A stretch of 64,000 nucleotides of DNA, taken from contig JAWQUS010000007.1 of the NCBI GenBank assembly GCA_036365455.1, forward strand, positions 20,910,001 to 20,974,000. The letters run 5' to 3'. The notes below the pieces were generated by a model that made no database searches, was not told the DNA's origin, and was given only the letters and a program-made list of their open reading frames with translations. The position numbers and the translations under genes were made by a program. This document shows positions 50,796 through 60,945 of this stretch, piece by piece (position 1 is the stretch's first letter; each line of letters opens with the position of its first letter). This DNA comes from Macrosoma leucophasiata (lineage: Eukaryota > Arthropoda > Insecta > Lepidoptera > Hedylidae).

Positions 50796-50819
50796 ATAAT
50801 TTAGGTACTATCAGAGGGA

Positions 50820-51925
50820 GGGGTGGAGGCCCCGTCCTCCAAGAATCTTGGAAATCGGCGTGCATATATGAAGATAATGATGAAAGTGGAAGAAGCACGG
50901 GAGGTGTGTCAGCACCGGGATATCTGGCGGTCCACGCTCTCTGCCTACCCCGTAAGGGATACGGCGTGAAAATACATAAATATTTTCATACTAACAAAAA
51001 ATTGCACAGCAAAAATTTAAAGTTACATAACATCTTTTGTAACTGAATTTATTTCGTTTTTTATAACTCAAATTGCAAAATGTTTAATTTCACTTTGAGA
51101 AGTTGCAATGTGCAGTATTACAGTCAACATTGTAATATTGCATCATTGCCAAAAACCCATATAAAGCATAGATACCCTTGGTGCTAAGAATAAGCTTTGC
51201 TTGCCAAATTTGGGCAAACCTAGAAAATTAATACCTGCGGCATACCTACTAGGGTTTGCCGTTCATTTAGTGCATAATATAATTACAAAAATGTACTAAG
51301 GTTCGGTATAAAAAAATATTTGTTTAAGTTATTGTTTATGTAAAATTTTACAGGCTTCTCAACTGTAACAGATTTGTTGAAGTTAGAGAAGGACGTAAAA
51401 AGAGTTGTAACGTGGTGTTCCCAGTCGATGTACTCGTACAATACATCAAAAGAAAGCTAATATTTCAAAGATTTATGGAAAAATAAAGTTAATTTGATTA
51501 AAACGAAGATGAAATTGTTTAATCGAGTTATTTTTTACTGATGTTAATGCCAATTTGTACACTCAAGAATAAGTAACATGACATGACAAACTTGTCAAAA
51601 GAATTGCCAATCGCCATCGCCTTATTTTTGTGTTACCGTTTTGTGTAATTATTTTTAAACGAAAAAACTATACAACATTTTCTAAATTTAATAGTGGGAA
51701 ATAGTTCAGAATAGTTTTATACCATTATTTTACGAACAGTAGCTGTACATTAACTGGGAATGTTGGAATAACTCCATACATTTTTGGACCATCTCTTTTT
51801 ACATTAACTTTACCTTTGACAAATATGTTGGTGAAATCGAACCTAAGTATGTCGATAGGTAAGGTACTGTACTTTAATTATTAAAACAGAGACATTTTGT
51901 TCTTGGCCTGTTTTTGAGTAATAAA
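50820..51925. other. intergenic DNA with only scraps of repeats
   Basis: The 51345-51425 and 51755-51850 segments carry weak matches to MITE M3 motifs (AACAGATTTGTTGAAGTTAGAGAAGGA and TTTACCTTTGACAAATATGTTGG). No gene was recognised. Confidence 0.4.
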
Positions 51926-52198
51926 TTGGTGGTAGAGCTAGTGACAGAGCTTGGGCGTAGGCACAACAGCAAATCTAATCTAATTGCCGCTAAATGGTAC
52001 TTCAGCGCTATCATGTTCCGGTTAGGTGGTAGGTATAGCCCTGTAATATCCGGTACAGACGTACAACTTATCTACACCTCAGAAGTGGCAACGCATCTAA
52101 ATTTAAATTTTAGGTTTGATATACATGTTTATAGGCTACGGTATCACTTACCATCAATGTGAACGCTATGCTTGTTTGCCACTTCATGATTAAAAAAA
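51926..52198 (+). repeat. family X repeat, strongly diverged
   Basis: TTGGTGGTAGAGCTAGTGACAGAGC, GGGCGTAGGCACAACAGC and TTTGCCACTTCATGATTAAAAAAAAA keep the outline of the unit. Many small deletions are present. Confidence 0.75.
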
Positions 52199-52269
52199 AA
52201 CCTACTTAGTTGTTCTTTCAAAGCCCTTGTTATTTAAGGGGCTATACAAAGACTTACAGGGTTACTTAC

Positions 52270-52545
52270 TTACTTACTTATAGCGTTTATTGCCGATGCA
52301 AAACAGTCTGTCATTCTTTGCGGTGGGAAATGCGTGTGACACACACAGACTACAAAAATCTGTTACTACGAAACTCACACCTTGCCTTTAACGAAATACA
52401 TAAACAATTTCAATTTCACGCACACATTTAATCTTCTAGGCGACAGGTATAGGCCCACGTGGGCTTGTACTTTGACAGAGGGGAAAGCCTGCATTATGGC
52501 TACTCCCCTCCGGTTCGCCGCGGCCGGTAGCCCGTGTTGCTTTAT
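52270..52545. repeat. MITE family M1, third copy
   Basis: TTGCCGATGCAAAACAGTCTGTCATTCTTTGCGG through ACGAAACTCACACC to ATGGCTACTCCCCTCCGG...CCCGTGTTGCT matches 43975-44302. The left inverted end is replaced by short ACTT repeats. Confidence 0.75.
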
Positions 52546-52925
52546 GAACCATAGTGATCAATAGTGATCGTACCTAATCCATATTCCATAGTGATTGTAG
52601 CGAATATCATTACGTTATCTTACTTCTCGAGACTGGATCGTGAGATAGTTTTTCCGAAGAAAAGTACCTTTATCATCATTATGCGCTGACTGTTTATTCA
52701 TCATCCCTCCCTCCGCGCGTGAAGCGCAACAGAGGGGGGGGATGGTTCGGGGGTCGAGGAATGTCCTCCTTCCCCGGGCCTATCTGCCCCCGAGACGTCG
52801 GGGGCGTGGTCCTAAACTGGAGATGCTGGCACGCAGAGGAACTCGCTGAAGGAGGCTTAATACACTTTTTTTTTTTTGTTTTGTTTTTTCCTCCTTTTTA
52901 TTATTTTTTAGCTTTTTAACCCTTA

Positions 52926-52976
<51 letters not shown>

Positions 52977-53019
52977 GGTATATTCTTTTCACTCCCTCAG
53001 CTATTCCTCCGCGCGCCGC

Positions 53020-55914
53020 TTACAAAAGGTTGTATATGTTGACGTTGGCGATGGTAAGGGGCCACACGACCACGTCGTCACCTTGGCCTAAGCCTGACGG
53101 CGCAGCCGCGGTCCCGGGCGACGTCTCAAGTCCTCGACCGGGAGTCGAACCCGGTCGGTGGGCGGGGCTCGAACCCTCCCAATAATCTGCGGGTGGTTGG
53201 GGCCTGTCGACAGTGGTATGTGTGTCAGTGTAGGTGTATGTCTGGGCGGCCTTCACTGTGATCCGGGGGATCGGGGCTTTTGGAGGGATGGGGTGGGCAA
53301 CATCGGCTCGACGCGCCCTCGGCGATGCAGGAGGGAGGATCTCGCGCGGCAACGGACGACCCTCGGGTGGGCGGCTGTGGAGAGGGGCGATTCCGCGGAG
53401 ATGCTCGTGGGGTCCGTTGTCTGCGCGGTCGAACATTCGACGCGCGAGACGGACCACGAACTCCTCCACGGACTCAACCCCTAGATCCCGGGCGATGACG
53501 TCGTTGCGCACGTACCTCCCCGCTCCTGTGATCAGCCGGAGAGACACGTTCTGCTGAACCTGAAGCCTGCGCCGCTGCGTCGCGGAGCATAGTGCATACC
53601 ATGCAGGCGCAGCGTACGTCAGCCTCGAGCGGACATAGGTCTTGTATAGCCGGATTTTGGTCCGGAGTGGCAGTCTCGATTGAAGAACGGGACGCAGCAT
53701 CGAGCGCGCGGTCGCCGCCTGTTGCACCACGTGATTCACAGTGGGCACCATGCGGAGCGCTCGGTCGATGCTACACCCCAGATACTTCACCGTAGACTGC
53801 CAGGCTATGTCCTGGCCTCGCAGTCGGAGCGGCTGCGGTAAGCGGCGGACTCGTGTTACGAAAGCGGCCGTCTTGTCTACGTTGACGGCCATCCGCCACC
53901 TGTCCAGCCACTCCGGCAGCAGGTCCAGCAGGTGTTGCATTTTTGCGATTGCTAAATGCAACCGAGCCGATGTCGCTATATAGGCGCTGTCGTCGGCAAA
54001 CAAGGACAGCATGACGTCCCTCTCCCCCTCGCGCAGATGGTCACGCAGGGTGGGAACGTCGTCTGTGTACGCCGCATAAAGGCACGGCGACAGACAGCTG
54101 CCTTGTGGAACTCCGGCACGGATTGGATGCTGGGCAGAATCGCAGCCCTCCACCGTGACGTAGAACCGCCGGTCTTGGAGAAAGTCAGCTACCACCCTAA
54201 AAATGCCAGGTTGCATTTTGGCTGCTATCTTGTCGAGGAGGCCAACGTGCCACACACGGTCGAAAGCTTTTTCTATGTCTAGAAAAACTCCGACCGCGTA
54301 GTGATCTCTGTTGGCCTCGTAGGCAAGGTGATGCAGCACTCTGGCAAGTTGGAGCGTGGTTGAATGTCCCGCGCGGAAGCCGAATTGCTCCTCTCTACTC
54401 GGGAGGAGCGGTCTCAGCCTCCGCAGCAGGAGGCGCTCAAACAACTTGCCCAGGTGCGACAGCAACGTTATAGGGCGATAGCTGGACGTGAGTCGGCGGT
54501 CCTTGCCCGGTTTCGGGAGGACGATAACCTTTCCCAGCTTCCAATCAGTGGGAAAATGGCCAGTCCGGAGTACCCCGTTGAAAAGTTTGGTTAGTGACAC
54601 CAAACTTCTCCACGGTAGATGCCGGAGCGCCTCAATTGGGATTCCGTCAGGCCCGGCGGCCCTCCTACTAGGTAGTCGGAGGACGGCTTTGCGCAGCTCA
54701 GACGGGGAGATAAAATCTTCTCCCCGGAGCGGCGCGGCGGGGGCCGACAGGAGTTCCCTCACTCGGCGCTCACAGTCATCATGGTGCTCGACGGCAGCGC
54801 CGCTAGCGGGGTTGGGGGTGAACACCCCCTCCAGGTGGTTGGCCATGATTTCGGCGCGGTCCTGGGGCCTATAGCACCGTCTACCGCTACTGTCAAGCAG
54901 CGGATAGATGGGTGGTGCCTCGCGCGTGAGCGCTCTCGTGAGCGCGTAGAGGTTCGTATCTTTCTCACCTGCGCGGTCGATGGTGGTTTCCCACGTCGAC
55001 CCGCGGTATGCGCTCACGGCAGCGCTCAAGCGCTCGGTCAGGCGGTTGAGGTCACTTTTCACCGACGGACAACGGGTGCGCGCCCACAATTGGCGCAGCG
55101 CACGCTTCCGCTGGCGCATGGACTCGAGTGAGGCGGGTAGGGCGCCCCTGCGGTATGACTTCGGCGGCAGGGTTGTAGTGGCCGCCTCTTTGGCGGACTT
55201 GATGATTGCGGCGAGGCGGTTGGTTGCCTCCTCCACGTCCTCTGGAGACTGCAGGGCGCCCAGCGGTTCGGCCTCACTCATGGTGCGCGTGAAAGCGTGC
55301 CAGTCGGTGCGCCGACGCGGCGGTCGCGGGATCGTGAAGTTGGTCGTCAGTGATAGAGTGACCAGTAGGGGAAGGTGCTGTGCGTCGAGGTCATATAGCA
55401 CCTCCACGTGGACCGGCCATGGCAGATGCTTATGTATGACGATGTCCAGCACGTCCGGTTGATGGTTTTGGTTGGTTGGTACGTGCGAGGGCGCGTCGGG
55501 CCCTATCACACTGTACCCACCCACCTGGCTGTCCTCGAAGATCCGACGGCCTGGCGGGGAAATCACCCTTGACCCCCAAGAGGGGTGCTTGGCATTCAGG
55601 TCCCCCGCCACAATGGTCGGTTTGTCCCCGAGGAGAGCATGGACGTCTCGGACATCGACATGTCCACCTGGAGGTCGATAAGCGGCGAAGATGTTGAGCT
55701 CCGTGCCATCTGCGTTCACGCATACTCCCTTGGAGCGCACTGACGCGAACGGTAAGATACCCAACTCGTCGTGCACAACGTCACGGCGCACGAGAGCGGC
55801 AGTACCTCTGTATGCCAGCCCCCGCGGCGAAACCTCGTCGTGACGGTATACGAAGAAGTTAGGTATTCGGAGCTCGTCGCCGCTACGGAGTTTGGTCTCG
55901 CCCAGGAGAACCAC
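53020..55914 (-). CDS. LINE ORF2: apurinic-type endonuclease and reverse transcriptase
   Basis: The frame encodes an EEP endonuclease (GETK at 5-8, GDLNAKH at 104-110, DAQHLPL near 177) and a Jockey-type reverse transcriptase. The RT shows RPITLLSHLGKLFERLL (480-496), AFDRVWH (550-556), GVPQGSCLSP (601-610) and FADD (639-642). It copies LINE RNA at a nicked target. The codon at 55914 is GTG, not ATG. The same frame is open further upstream through WNPGGIKGHIRELRDL, the true N-terminus of the endonuclease, into the end of ORF1. No in-frame ATG was found there, so initiation is unusual or needs a -1 shift from ORF1. No internal stop is present. Confidence 0.9.
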   Translation of the reverse strand: MVLLGETKLRSGDELRIPNFFVYRHDEVSPRGLAYRGTAALVRRDVVHDELGILPFASVRSKGVCVNADGTELNIFAAYRPPGGHVDVRDVHALLGDKPTIVAGDLNAKHPSWGSRVISPPGRRIFEDSQVGGYSVIGPDAPSHVPTNQNHQPDVLDIVIHKHLPWPVHVEVLYDLDAQHLPLLVTLSLTTNFTIPRPPRRRTDWHAFTRTMSEAEPLGALQSPEDVEEATNRLAAIIKSAKEAATTTLPPKSYRRGALPASLESMRQRKRALRQLWARTRCPSVKSDLNRLTERLSAAVSAYRGSTWETTIDRAGEKDTNLYALTRALTREAPPIYPLLDSSGRRCYRPQDRAEIMANHLEGVFTPNPASGAAVEHHDDCERRVRELLSAPAAPLRGEDFISPSELRKAVLRLPSRRAAGPDGIPIEALRHLPWRSLVSLTKLFNGVLRTGHFPTDWKLGKVIVLPKPGKDRRLTSSYRPITLLSHLGKLFERLLLRRLRPLLPSREEQFGFRAGHSTTLQLARVLHHLAYEANRDHYAVGVFLDIEKAFDRVWHVGLLDKIAAKMQPGIFRVVADFLQDRRFYVTVEGCDSAQHPIRAGVPQGSCLSPCLYAAYTDDVPTLRDHLREGERDVMLSLFADDSAYIATSARLHLAIAKMQHLLDLLPEWLDRWRMAVNVDKTAAFVTRVRRLPQPLRLRGQDIAWQSTVKYLGCSIDRALRMVPTVNHVVQQAATARSMLRPVLQSRLPLRTKIRLYKTYVRSRLTYAAPAWYALCSATQRRRLQVQQNVSLRLITGAGRYVRNDVIARDLGVESVEEFVVRLARRMFDRADNGPHEHLRGIAPLHSRPPEGRPLPREILPPASPRARRADVAHPIPPKAPIPRITVKAAQTYTYTDTHTTVDRPQPPADYWEGSSPAHRPGSTPGRGLETSPGTAAAPSGLGQGDDVVVWPLTIANVNIYNLL

Positions 55915-56096
55915 ATGGATGTCCTGCGACTGGGCGAGGTCCCTCAGTTCTCGGATATGGCCCTTTATACCCCCCGGGTTCCAGTAAAGTAACCGCAGGA
56001 GGTGTAAGTGTGATTGTGTAGGTGTGCGCTGGGTAAGTGAGTGTTGGTGAACTGTTGGGATGTTATTATTGTTTGTGTTAGGCGTACTGGCACCCG

Positions 56097-58415
56097 TTAC
56101 GGTGCCTGTAATTGTGTGAGGTCTGCCAGGCCCCGTAATAGCGCAGGGACAATGTCCTGGCCCGCATTGTAAGCCGTCAGTATCCCGGTCAGAGTACTGA
56201 TGAATATCCCTAAAAGCTGGGACACTGACGGCTCCCTCTGAAAATCAGGACCTGGGTACGTTGGACGGGGCGCGGATACGGGCCCGGCGGTCGGCCGCGG
56301 CTCAGGCAGCGGCTCATGCGGCCTAGGGACGGATAGGGTTGGTTGAGTCACTTGTGCGTATGTAATGTATGCGGTGTCCACTTCGAGTCCTTGAGCCCTC
56401 CGCTTACTCAATGGCCGGTCGACGACTGGCGGTGGTGGTCCGGTGCGTTGAGAATCTCTCAGGCGAGGGTCGCATGTCGCCAGGCCCTCCACATTCCTTG
56501 GTTGAGCAGGTTGAAGGGCGACTGCGGGGGCTGTGGATGGTTTGAAGGACACTGCATCAGCATCGAGTGTGCGGGACATGCGCTCCGTCTCGGGTCTGTC
56601 ACGTACTGATTGCGCGGCCGCGTCACTCGGAAGATGTCTCACGCGAGGGTCGTGCATTCTCCACGGAGGTGAAGCTTCATGCTCCTCAGCGATGGTAGGA
56701 GCTGGGGCGTGGGTCTCTTTTTGCTTCGCCAGCGTAGCGGTAGGCGGAGGGCCAGCTAAAAATGGTGAAGAGGCGGCGAGCGGTGCTTCAGTCCGCGCGC
56801 GCTGCTGTCGGCGTCGAGAGGAGCGGGACTTCTTTTTCTTACGCCTCGGCGCATTGTAGCTTGGTGGCGCCTGTGTACAAGTCGCTGCAGCGCTAAGCGG
56901 GGTCGGAGCGCCCGCCGGTTGCGCCTGCACTCTAGGTGGCGCTACCGGCGGCACGATAGTTGACGTCTGTAGCCCCGGCACAGGATGCGCCTGGGGTTGT
57001 TGATTGAGGTTGGCGGTGTCGGGGAGGGGCGGAGGGATGCGGTCGCCGCGCCTTCTCGCCTCCTTCACAAACACCGGGCATCTTCGGTCGCTTGCAGCGT
57101 GAGGCCCGTCGCAATTGGCGCAACGAGGTTGGTCCCTCGGGACTATGCACTCCGCTACGGGGTGGCCACCGGCGCATCGGACACACTTCATAGGTCTGTG
57201 GCAGTTCCCAGACGCATGCCCGAGCGCCTGGCAGCGATGGCACTGCGGTGGGCCTATACGGCCCCGCCAAGCCCGGATGGTGATTCCTTTGAGATTTAAT
57301 AAGGTATCGACGGCATATAATCGGGACAGCTCTTCTTGGCTTAGGTGCCCCAACTGGACAAAGAAGGCCTGGCTCGGACTTCCCTTTCGTCCAACCAGTG
57401 GTCTAGCTGCCTGCGCGTCGAATCCCTTTTGCTGAAGGGCGCCGAGGATGTCTTGGGGAGGTGTGTCTGTCGGCAATCCCCGAAGGAACACCTTGGTGGG
57501 TAGGTCCGCCGCCGGTGAGTAGCAGTACCACTCAATCGATACGTCGGCGGCGGACTCGGCAATCATGTAGGCCTGAACGGCCCGGTACTCTTCGGCTGAT
57601 GCGGGGATGAACCTGACGCCCTTACCAAATGTACGAGCGTTCGGTGTGTAGCCTAACTTCTTGGCCAGCGCAGCCAGATGACGCGGCCAGTTTGGCAGCT
57701 TCTCTACTATAATCGGTGGATACGATGACTTGGGCGGTTGTGTTTCCGTCACCTTGATGGGATGAGACCTAGTACTAGGGGAGGCCGCGGCGGCGGCGTA
57801 CGATATCGCCGGCGGCGTCGGTGAACGTGACTTTATTTCATGTTGGTGCGTGGTCCCGGCTTGTACAGCCTGGGACATATCGACGTCTGGAACTATACGG
57901 CGAGGCGACTCGAGCCCCGCGTATGATGTCGAGGGGCTTGGAGAGTGACTCGGGGAGGGTCTCGAAGCATTGCCGCTCATGTTGTCCTCCTCTGCCTGCT
58001 CAAATTCGTCTTGCGAGGCCTCCGACGAGGAAAGGTGGCGGTGACGTGGCCGTTTGTCTTCGCGGGCGCCGGAGTCGTTGCTTGAGTTTATGGACGACGC
58101 CTCACTGCGGCGCCTTTTAGCGGTATCTCCGCCTGTGGCAATGATAGTTGTCACCACGGGATACGCCGGCGCTGTGGAGGCATTGCCGGACTCCTTCTGT
58201 TCTTGGAGTAGGCTCTGTAGACCCGCAGGGTTAGGTCCGACGGCGGGTGCAGGTGTTGGGATAGGCCGTAAGTGTTCGCCTACGGTCGGTACGTTGGGTG
58301 CTGGAGTACTAAGGGGGTCCTCCTGGGGTAATTGCGGGGCGGGGCGGCTAACTACTTGGCGCACGGGGAGCTTAGTTCCCCGCGGCTCAAGTCGCTCCCG
58401 TTCTCGTTGTTGCAT
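56097..58415 (-). CDS. LINE ORF1: gag-like RNA-binding protein with three zinc knuckles
   Basis: 772 aa starting at an ATG in A-rich context. The first ~220 residues are low-complexity, Pro/Ser-rich and basic. Residues about 230-390 resemble the PRE_C2HC-associated domain of Jockey-clade ORF1 proteins (PPIIVEKLPNWPRHL, KVFLRGLP). Three zinc knuckles follow at about 392-446: CX2CX4HX4C, CX2CX3HX4C and CX2CX3HX6C. A basic KKKKSRSSRRRQQR stretch may aid nuclear or RNA binding. It should package LINE RNA. It ends at a TAA inside the open ORF2 frame. Confidence 0.9.
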   Translation of the reverse strand: MQQRERERLEPRGTKLPVRQVVSRPAPQLPQEDPLSTPAPNVPTVGEHLRPIPTPAPAVGPNPAGLQSLLQEQKESGNASTAPAYPVVTTIIATGGDTAKRRRSEASSINSSNDSGAREDKRPRHRHLSSSEASQDEFEQAEEDNMSGNASRPSPSHSPSPSTSYAGLESPRRIVPDVDMSQAVQAGTTHQHEIKSRSPTPPAISYAAAAASPSTRSHPIKVTETQPPKSSYPPIIVEKLPNWPRHLAALAKKLGYTPNARTFGKGVRFIPASAEEYRAVQAYMIAESAADVSIEWYCYSPAADLPTKVFLRGLPTDTPPQDILGALQQKGFDAQAARPLVGRKGSPSQAFFVQLGHLSQEELSRLYAVDTLLNLKGITIRAWRGRIGPPQCHRCQALGHASGNCHRPMKCVRCAGGHPVAECIVPRDQPRCANCDGPHAASDRRCPVFVKEARRRGDRIPPPLPDTANLNQQPQAHPVPGLQTSTIVPPVAPPRVQAQPAGAPTPLSAAATCTQAPPSYNAPRRKKKKSRSSRRRQQRARTEAPLAASSPFLAGPPPTATLAKQKETHAPAPTIAEEHEASPPWRMHDPRVRHLPSDAAAQSVRDRPETERMSRTLDADAVSFKPSTAPAVALQPAQPRNVEGLATCDPRLRDSQRTGPPPPVVDRPLSKRRAQGLEVDTAYITYAQVTQPTLSVPRPHEPLPEPRPTAGPVSAPRPTYPGPDFQREPSVSQLLGIFISTLTGILTAYNAGQDIVPALLRGLADLTQLQAP

Positions 58416-58854
58416 TATTTCCCAGGATGGAACTTCAGTTCAGAAGGCACTGATTGGGCATGTCTAGTTAATAAATGTAAGTGACCCGGCTTTAGTGTTT
58501 GAGAATGCACTATAATCTGTGGTTGCGTAGTATTGCTGGTCACTTTCCACGTGCAACACTATGTTCACTATGAAAGTGGAGCAGCACTACTTGCTCCGCA
58601 CTACGCGTCCTGTCGCTCAGCTTGTCACCATTACAAATGTCAAACTCACACAATCCACTCGCGGGACACACGCGCCTGAACTTTTCCCGACTGTGATGCA
58701 GTCGGGATAGGGATAGGGAGGTCACACACGAAGGAAGGGGAGTTGGGATAACGCGACTGTACGCAGTTGTGGGTCGTGCACCAGGGGATTACGTTCCGCA
58801 CCTGGCGGACGTCACAGCGGTTCGACACATGGGCGATGACTGTATTATGCGCGA

Positions 58855-58918
58855 CAAGTAGATAAGGTGATGCGGTGGTGCCTGCGCCCGCGAGAAACGT
58901 CACTGGAGCTCTATCACT
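58855..58918 (-). repeat. family X scrap at the LINE 5' border
   Basis: AGTAGATAAGGTGATGCGGTGGTGCCTGCGCCCGCGAG...CACTGGAGCTCTATCAC is the inverse of the first ~65 bases of family X. Its truncation at the LINE border suggests the LINE inserted in or beside a family X copy. Confidence 0.65.
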
Positions 58919-58945
58919 ATTTGCAGAATTAACATATTGTAAATT

Positions 58946-59090
58946 GTTTTATATTATTTCGCATTAACACATGCTTGTGAAATATGTTTTTAAAGAAAAA
59001 TGGAAAGAAAAGCTCAGTTGGAAGAGCGGCTGGACTAGATTCCCAGTGGCCGAGTTCGAGCCTCGCTTGAAGTCAAATTTTTCTTTTAAA
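58946..59090 (+). repeat. tRNA-carrying fold-back element, copy C
   Basis: It is flanked by the 12-bp direct repeat ATATTGTAAATT (58934-58945, 59091-59102). The same GTTTTATATTATTTCGCATT start as copies A and B is joined, through an A-rich inverted tail segment, directly to a tRNA-like unit. That unit lacks its 5' acceptor half (starts at GCTCAGTTGGAAGAGC) and ends GAAGTCAAATTTTTCTTTT. Confidence 0.8.
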
Positions 59091-59102
59091 ATATTGTAAA
59101 TT

Positions 59103-60945
59103 CTTAATGACATCGTAACCTAATAGGTATAAGTCAGCCTACCTCCTCCAGGCAATACATGCGTGAAGTTATGCCTTTTGTGCGTTTGTGTTCACAGCGT
59201 AATCCCAGTCCATCATTGTGCCAATTACACGCATGCATAAGCCATTATTTTATATGCATACCTACGAAATAATATAGCGCAATGAAAAGTCTACTATACT
59301 ACTGTACTTTGACTTGAAGTGGTAGTAGCAACCAGCCAGTAAGTTTGGTTGTCTTGTATAATTAATACTTTCTAATGTTTTATAGGAGTTACTTACATAC
59401 TTGAAAATTTGAGAAAAAAAAGAGTTTTCTATTAAAATTCATCGTGTAAACGTTTTAACGTGTTGTGGTTGTGTGGGTGTATTGAGATAATGTAGCTAAT
59501 TTAAGTTTCTAAAGTTTCTAGTAACTAGGATCTCAATGTGAGTTTATTTACAGGTACATTTAGGTAACACTGAGCTACCCTACCTTTGACAAATGGGATG
59601 CGACTCAATGAAAGTACGGTTAATTTTTTAAAATTATTTATTCCCTCTATCATTCTTCCTTTTTTTGATAACCTTATTTAATATCTTAGCACTATTTACA
59701 GTTTGTATAAATTAGAGTAATAATAGTAATATTTTACAGTATTCTACTATTGTACAACACGCTTTCACGTTGAAAGACTTGACTATTAATGCTACACTTT
59801 CTGTATGAAAGATCGTACAAGAATATCGAAGGCTAGCAATCGATACAAAAATAATAATAAAACAAATAAATTTAAAGAAAAACAATGATTTCTATCAACC
59901 AGCATAATTTTGACATGGTAACATTTCTGATTTTATTTGAGAGAAAACAAAATGATCGCAAACTTGATATTTGCATAAAAATCAACACCAAGTACCAAAC
60001 CGGACAATAATTTAGTAATAGGAAAGAATAGTGCCTCCGTCCGCGCGTTAATCATAAAATAAATTAATGTTTAAATTAAATAAATGGCACTGACCAAATT
60101 CCAACGACCATATGGTACATGGTGATGTGATAACATAATTTTGATTCAACATAACAATAATTTCGCTCGTAGATTTCGATGATCACGATTCGATATAACC
60201 GAAACAAAAAAGTATATAATAAATCAAAAATAAATCTATGATGGAAGCAACTGAGTTCGTGTAGCAGATGGCTCTGCAACAATGGCAATCAAGTTATCGC
60301 TAAATAACATCGGTGGAGATCACAATTACGCGACATAACTTTAATTTTTATCCTCTTTTAAATATAAATACAAAATATACATACCTAGGTCATCTAACAC
60401 TATAGCAACAACTTCAATGCAATATACCCATCTATATTGATGTGAAATTGATATGATTACATTAGGCTAAACAGGAATCGAGGTGGTCACAGTGCCGACC
60501 ACCCCTGTGGACCGTAAATGTTCCTATGTATAAAAAAATGTAACAAATTTACCCGAAGGCCTGGAGCCGTTCTCACAACAAAGATGGATCGCCTACCCGA
60601 TGGATAGGTTACAAAACTGTATCAGTCTCACTTATTCTGTCATTAAGAAACTTTACCACAGCTCGCGGAAACAGAAACGGCCGATGCCAGCCCCGTGTTA
60701 CAGACGCGGCACACGACGCTCACATCGGCACATTTCTAGCTTCGACATCATAAATAAACGGGTCGGAACGGACCAGCCGTCTCCGACCGCTAACACTTTG
60801 GGTGCTAATCACTAAATTAAAATCTCGACAGAGAAATTTGGCTCGACCGTCAGCCTGAGCGGTTGTGTTGCGGATGGTGTCGTCCAACGGGAACCCGGGA
60901 CGCTCGGATGGTACGGTTCCGATGCCAGCATCGGTCGCGAGCGAA
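59103..60945. other. intergenic DNA and Tribbles 3' flank, nothing else recognised
   Basis: This AT-rich 1.8-kb stretch has no exon or repeat with clear ends. The part next to 60945 should include the Tribbles 3' UTR on the minus strand. No well-placed AATAAA was identified. Confidence 0.4.

Larger units (their letters stand above)
52866..58850 (-). mobile_element. nearly full-length Jockey-clade non-LTR retrotransposon
   Basis: Two long intact ORFs lie in order on the minus strand: gag-like ORF1 (58415-56097) and EN/RT ORF2 (to 53020). A 3' poly(A) appears as T-runs at 52927-52975 and 52866-52875. The body is much more GC-rich than the host DNA. The 5' UTR reaches about 58850, where a scrap of family X begins. 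The exact 3' end is unsettled, because GC-rich sequence continues past the poly(A) to about 52700. Intact frames and a long pure A tail suggest a recent insertion. Confidence 0.88.

Noticed and set aside
52780..52992. Lys-rich minus-strand ORF
   Set aside because: It is the LINE poly(A) tract translated as poly-lysine.
54980..55462. 160-codon plus-strand ORF and other plus-strand ORFs across 53158-58467
   Set aside because: They are antisense shadows of the GC-rich LINE ORFs, which carry the recognisable EN, RT and zinc-knuckle motifs on the minus strand.
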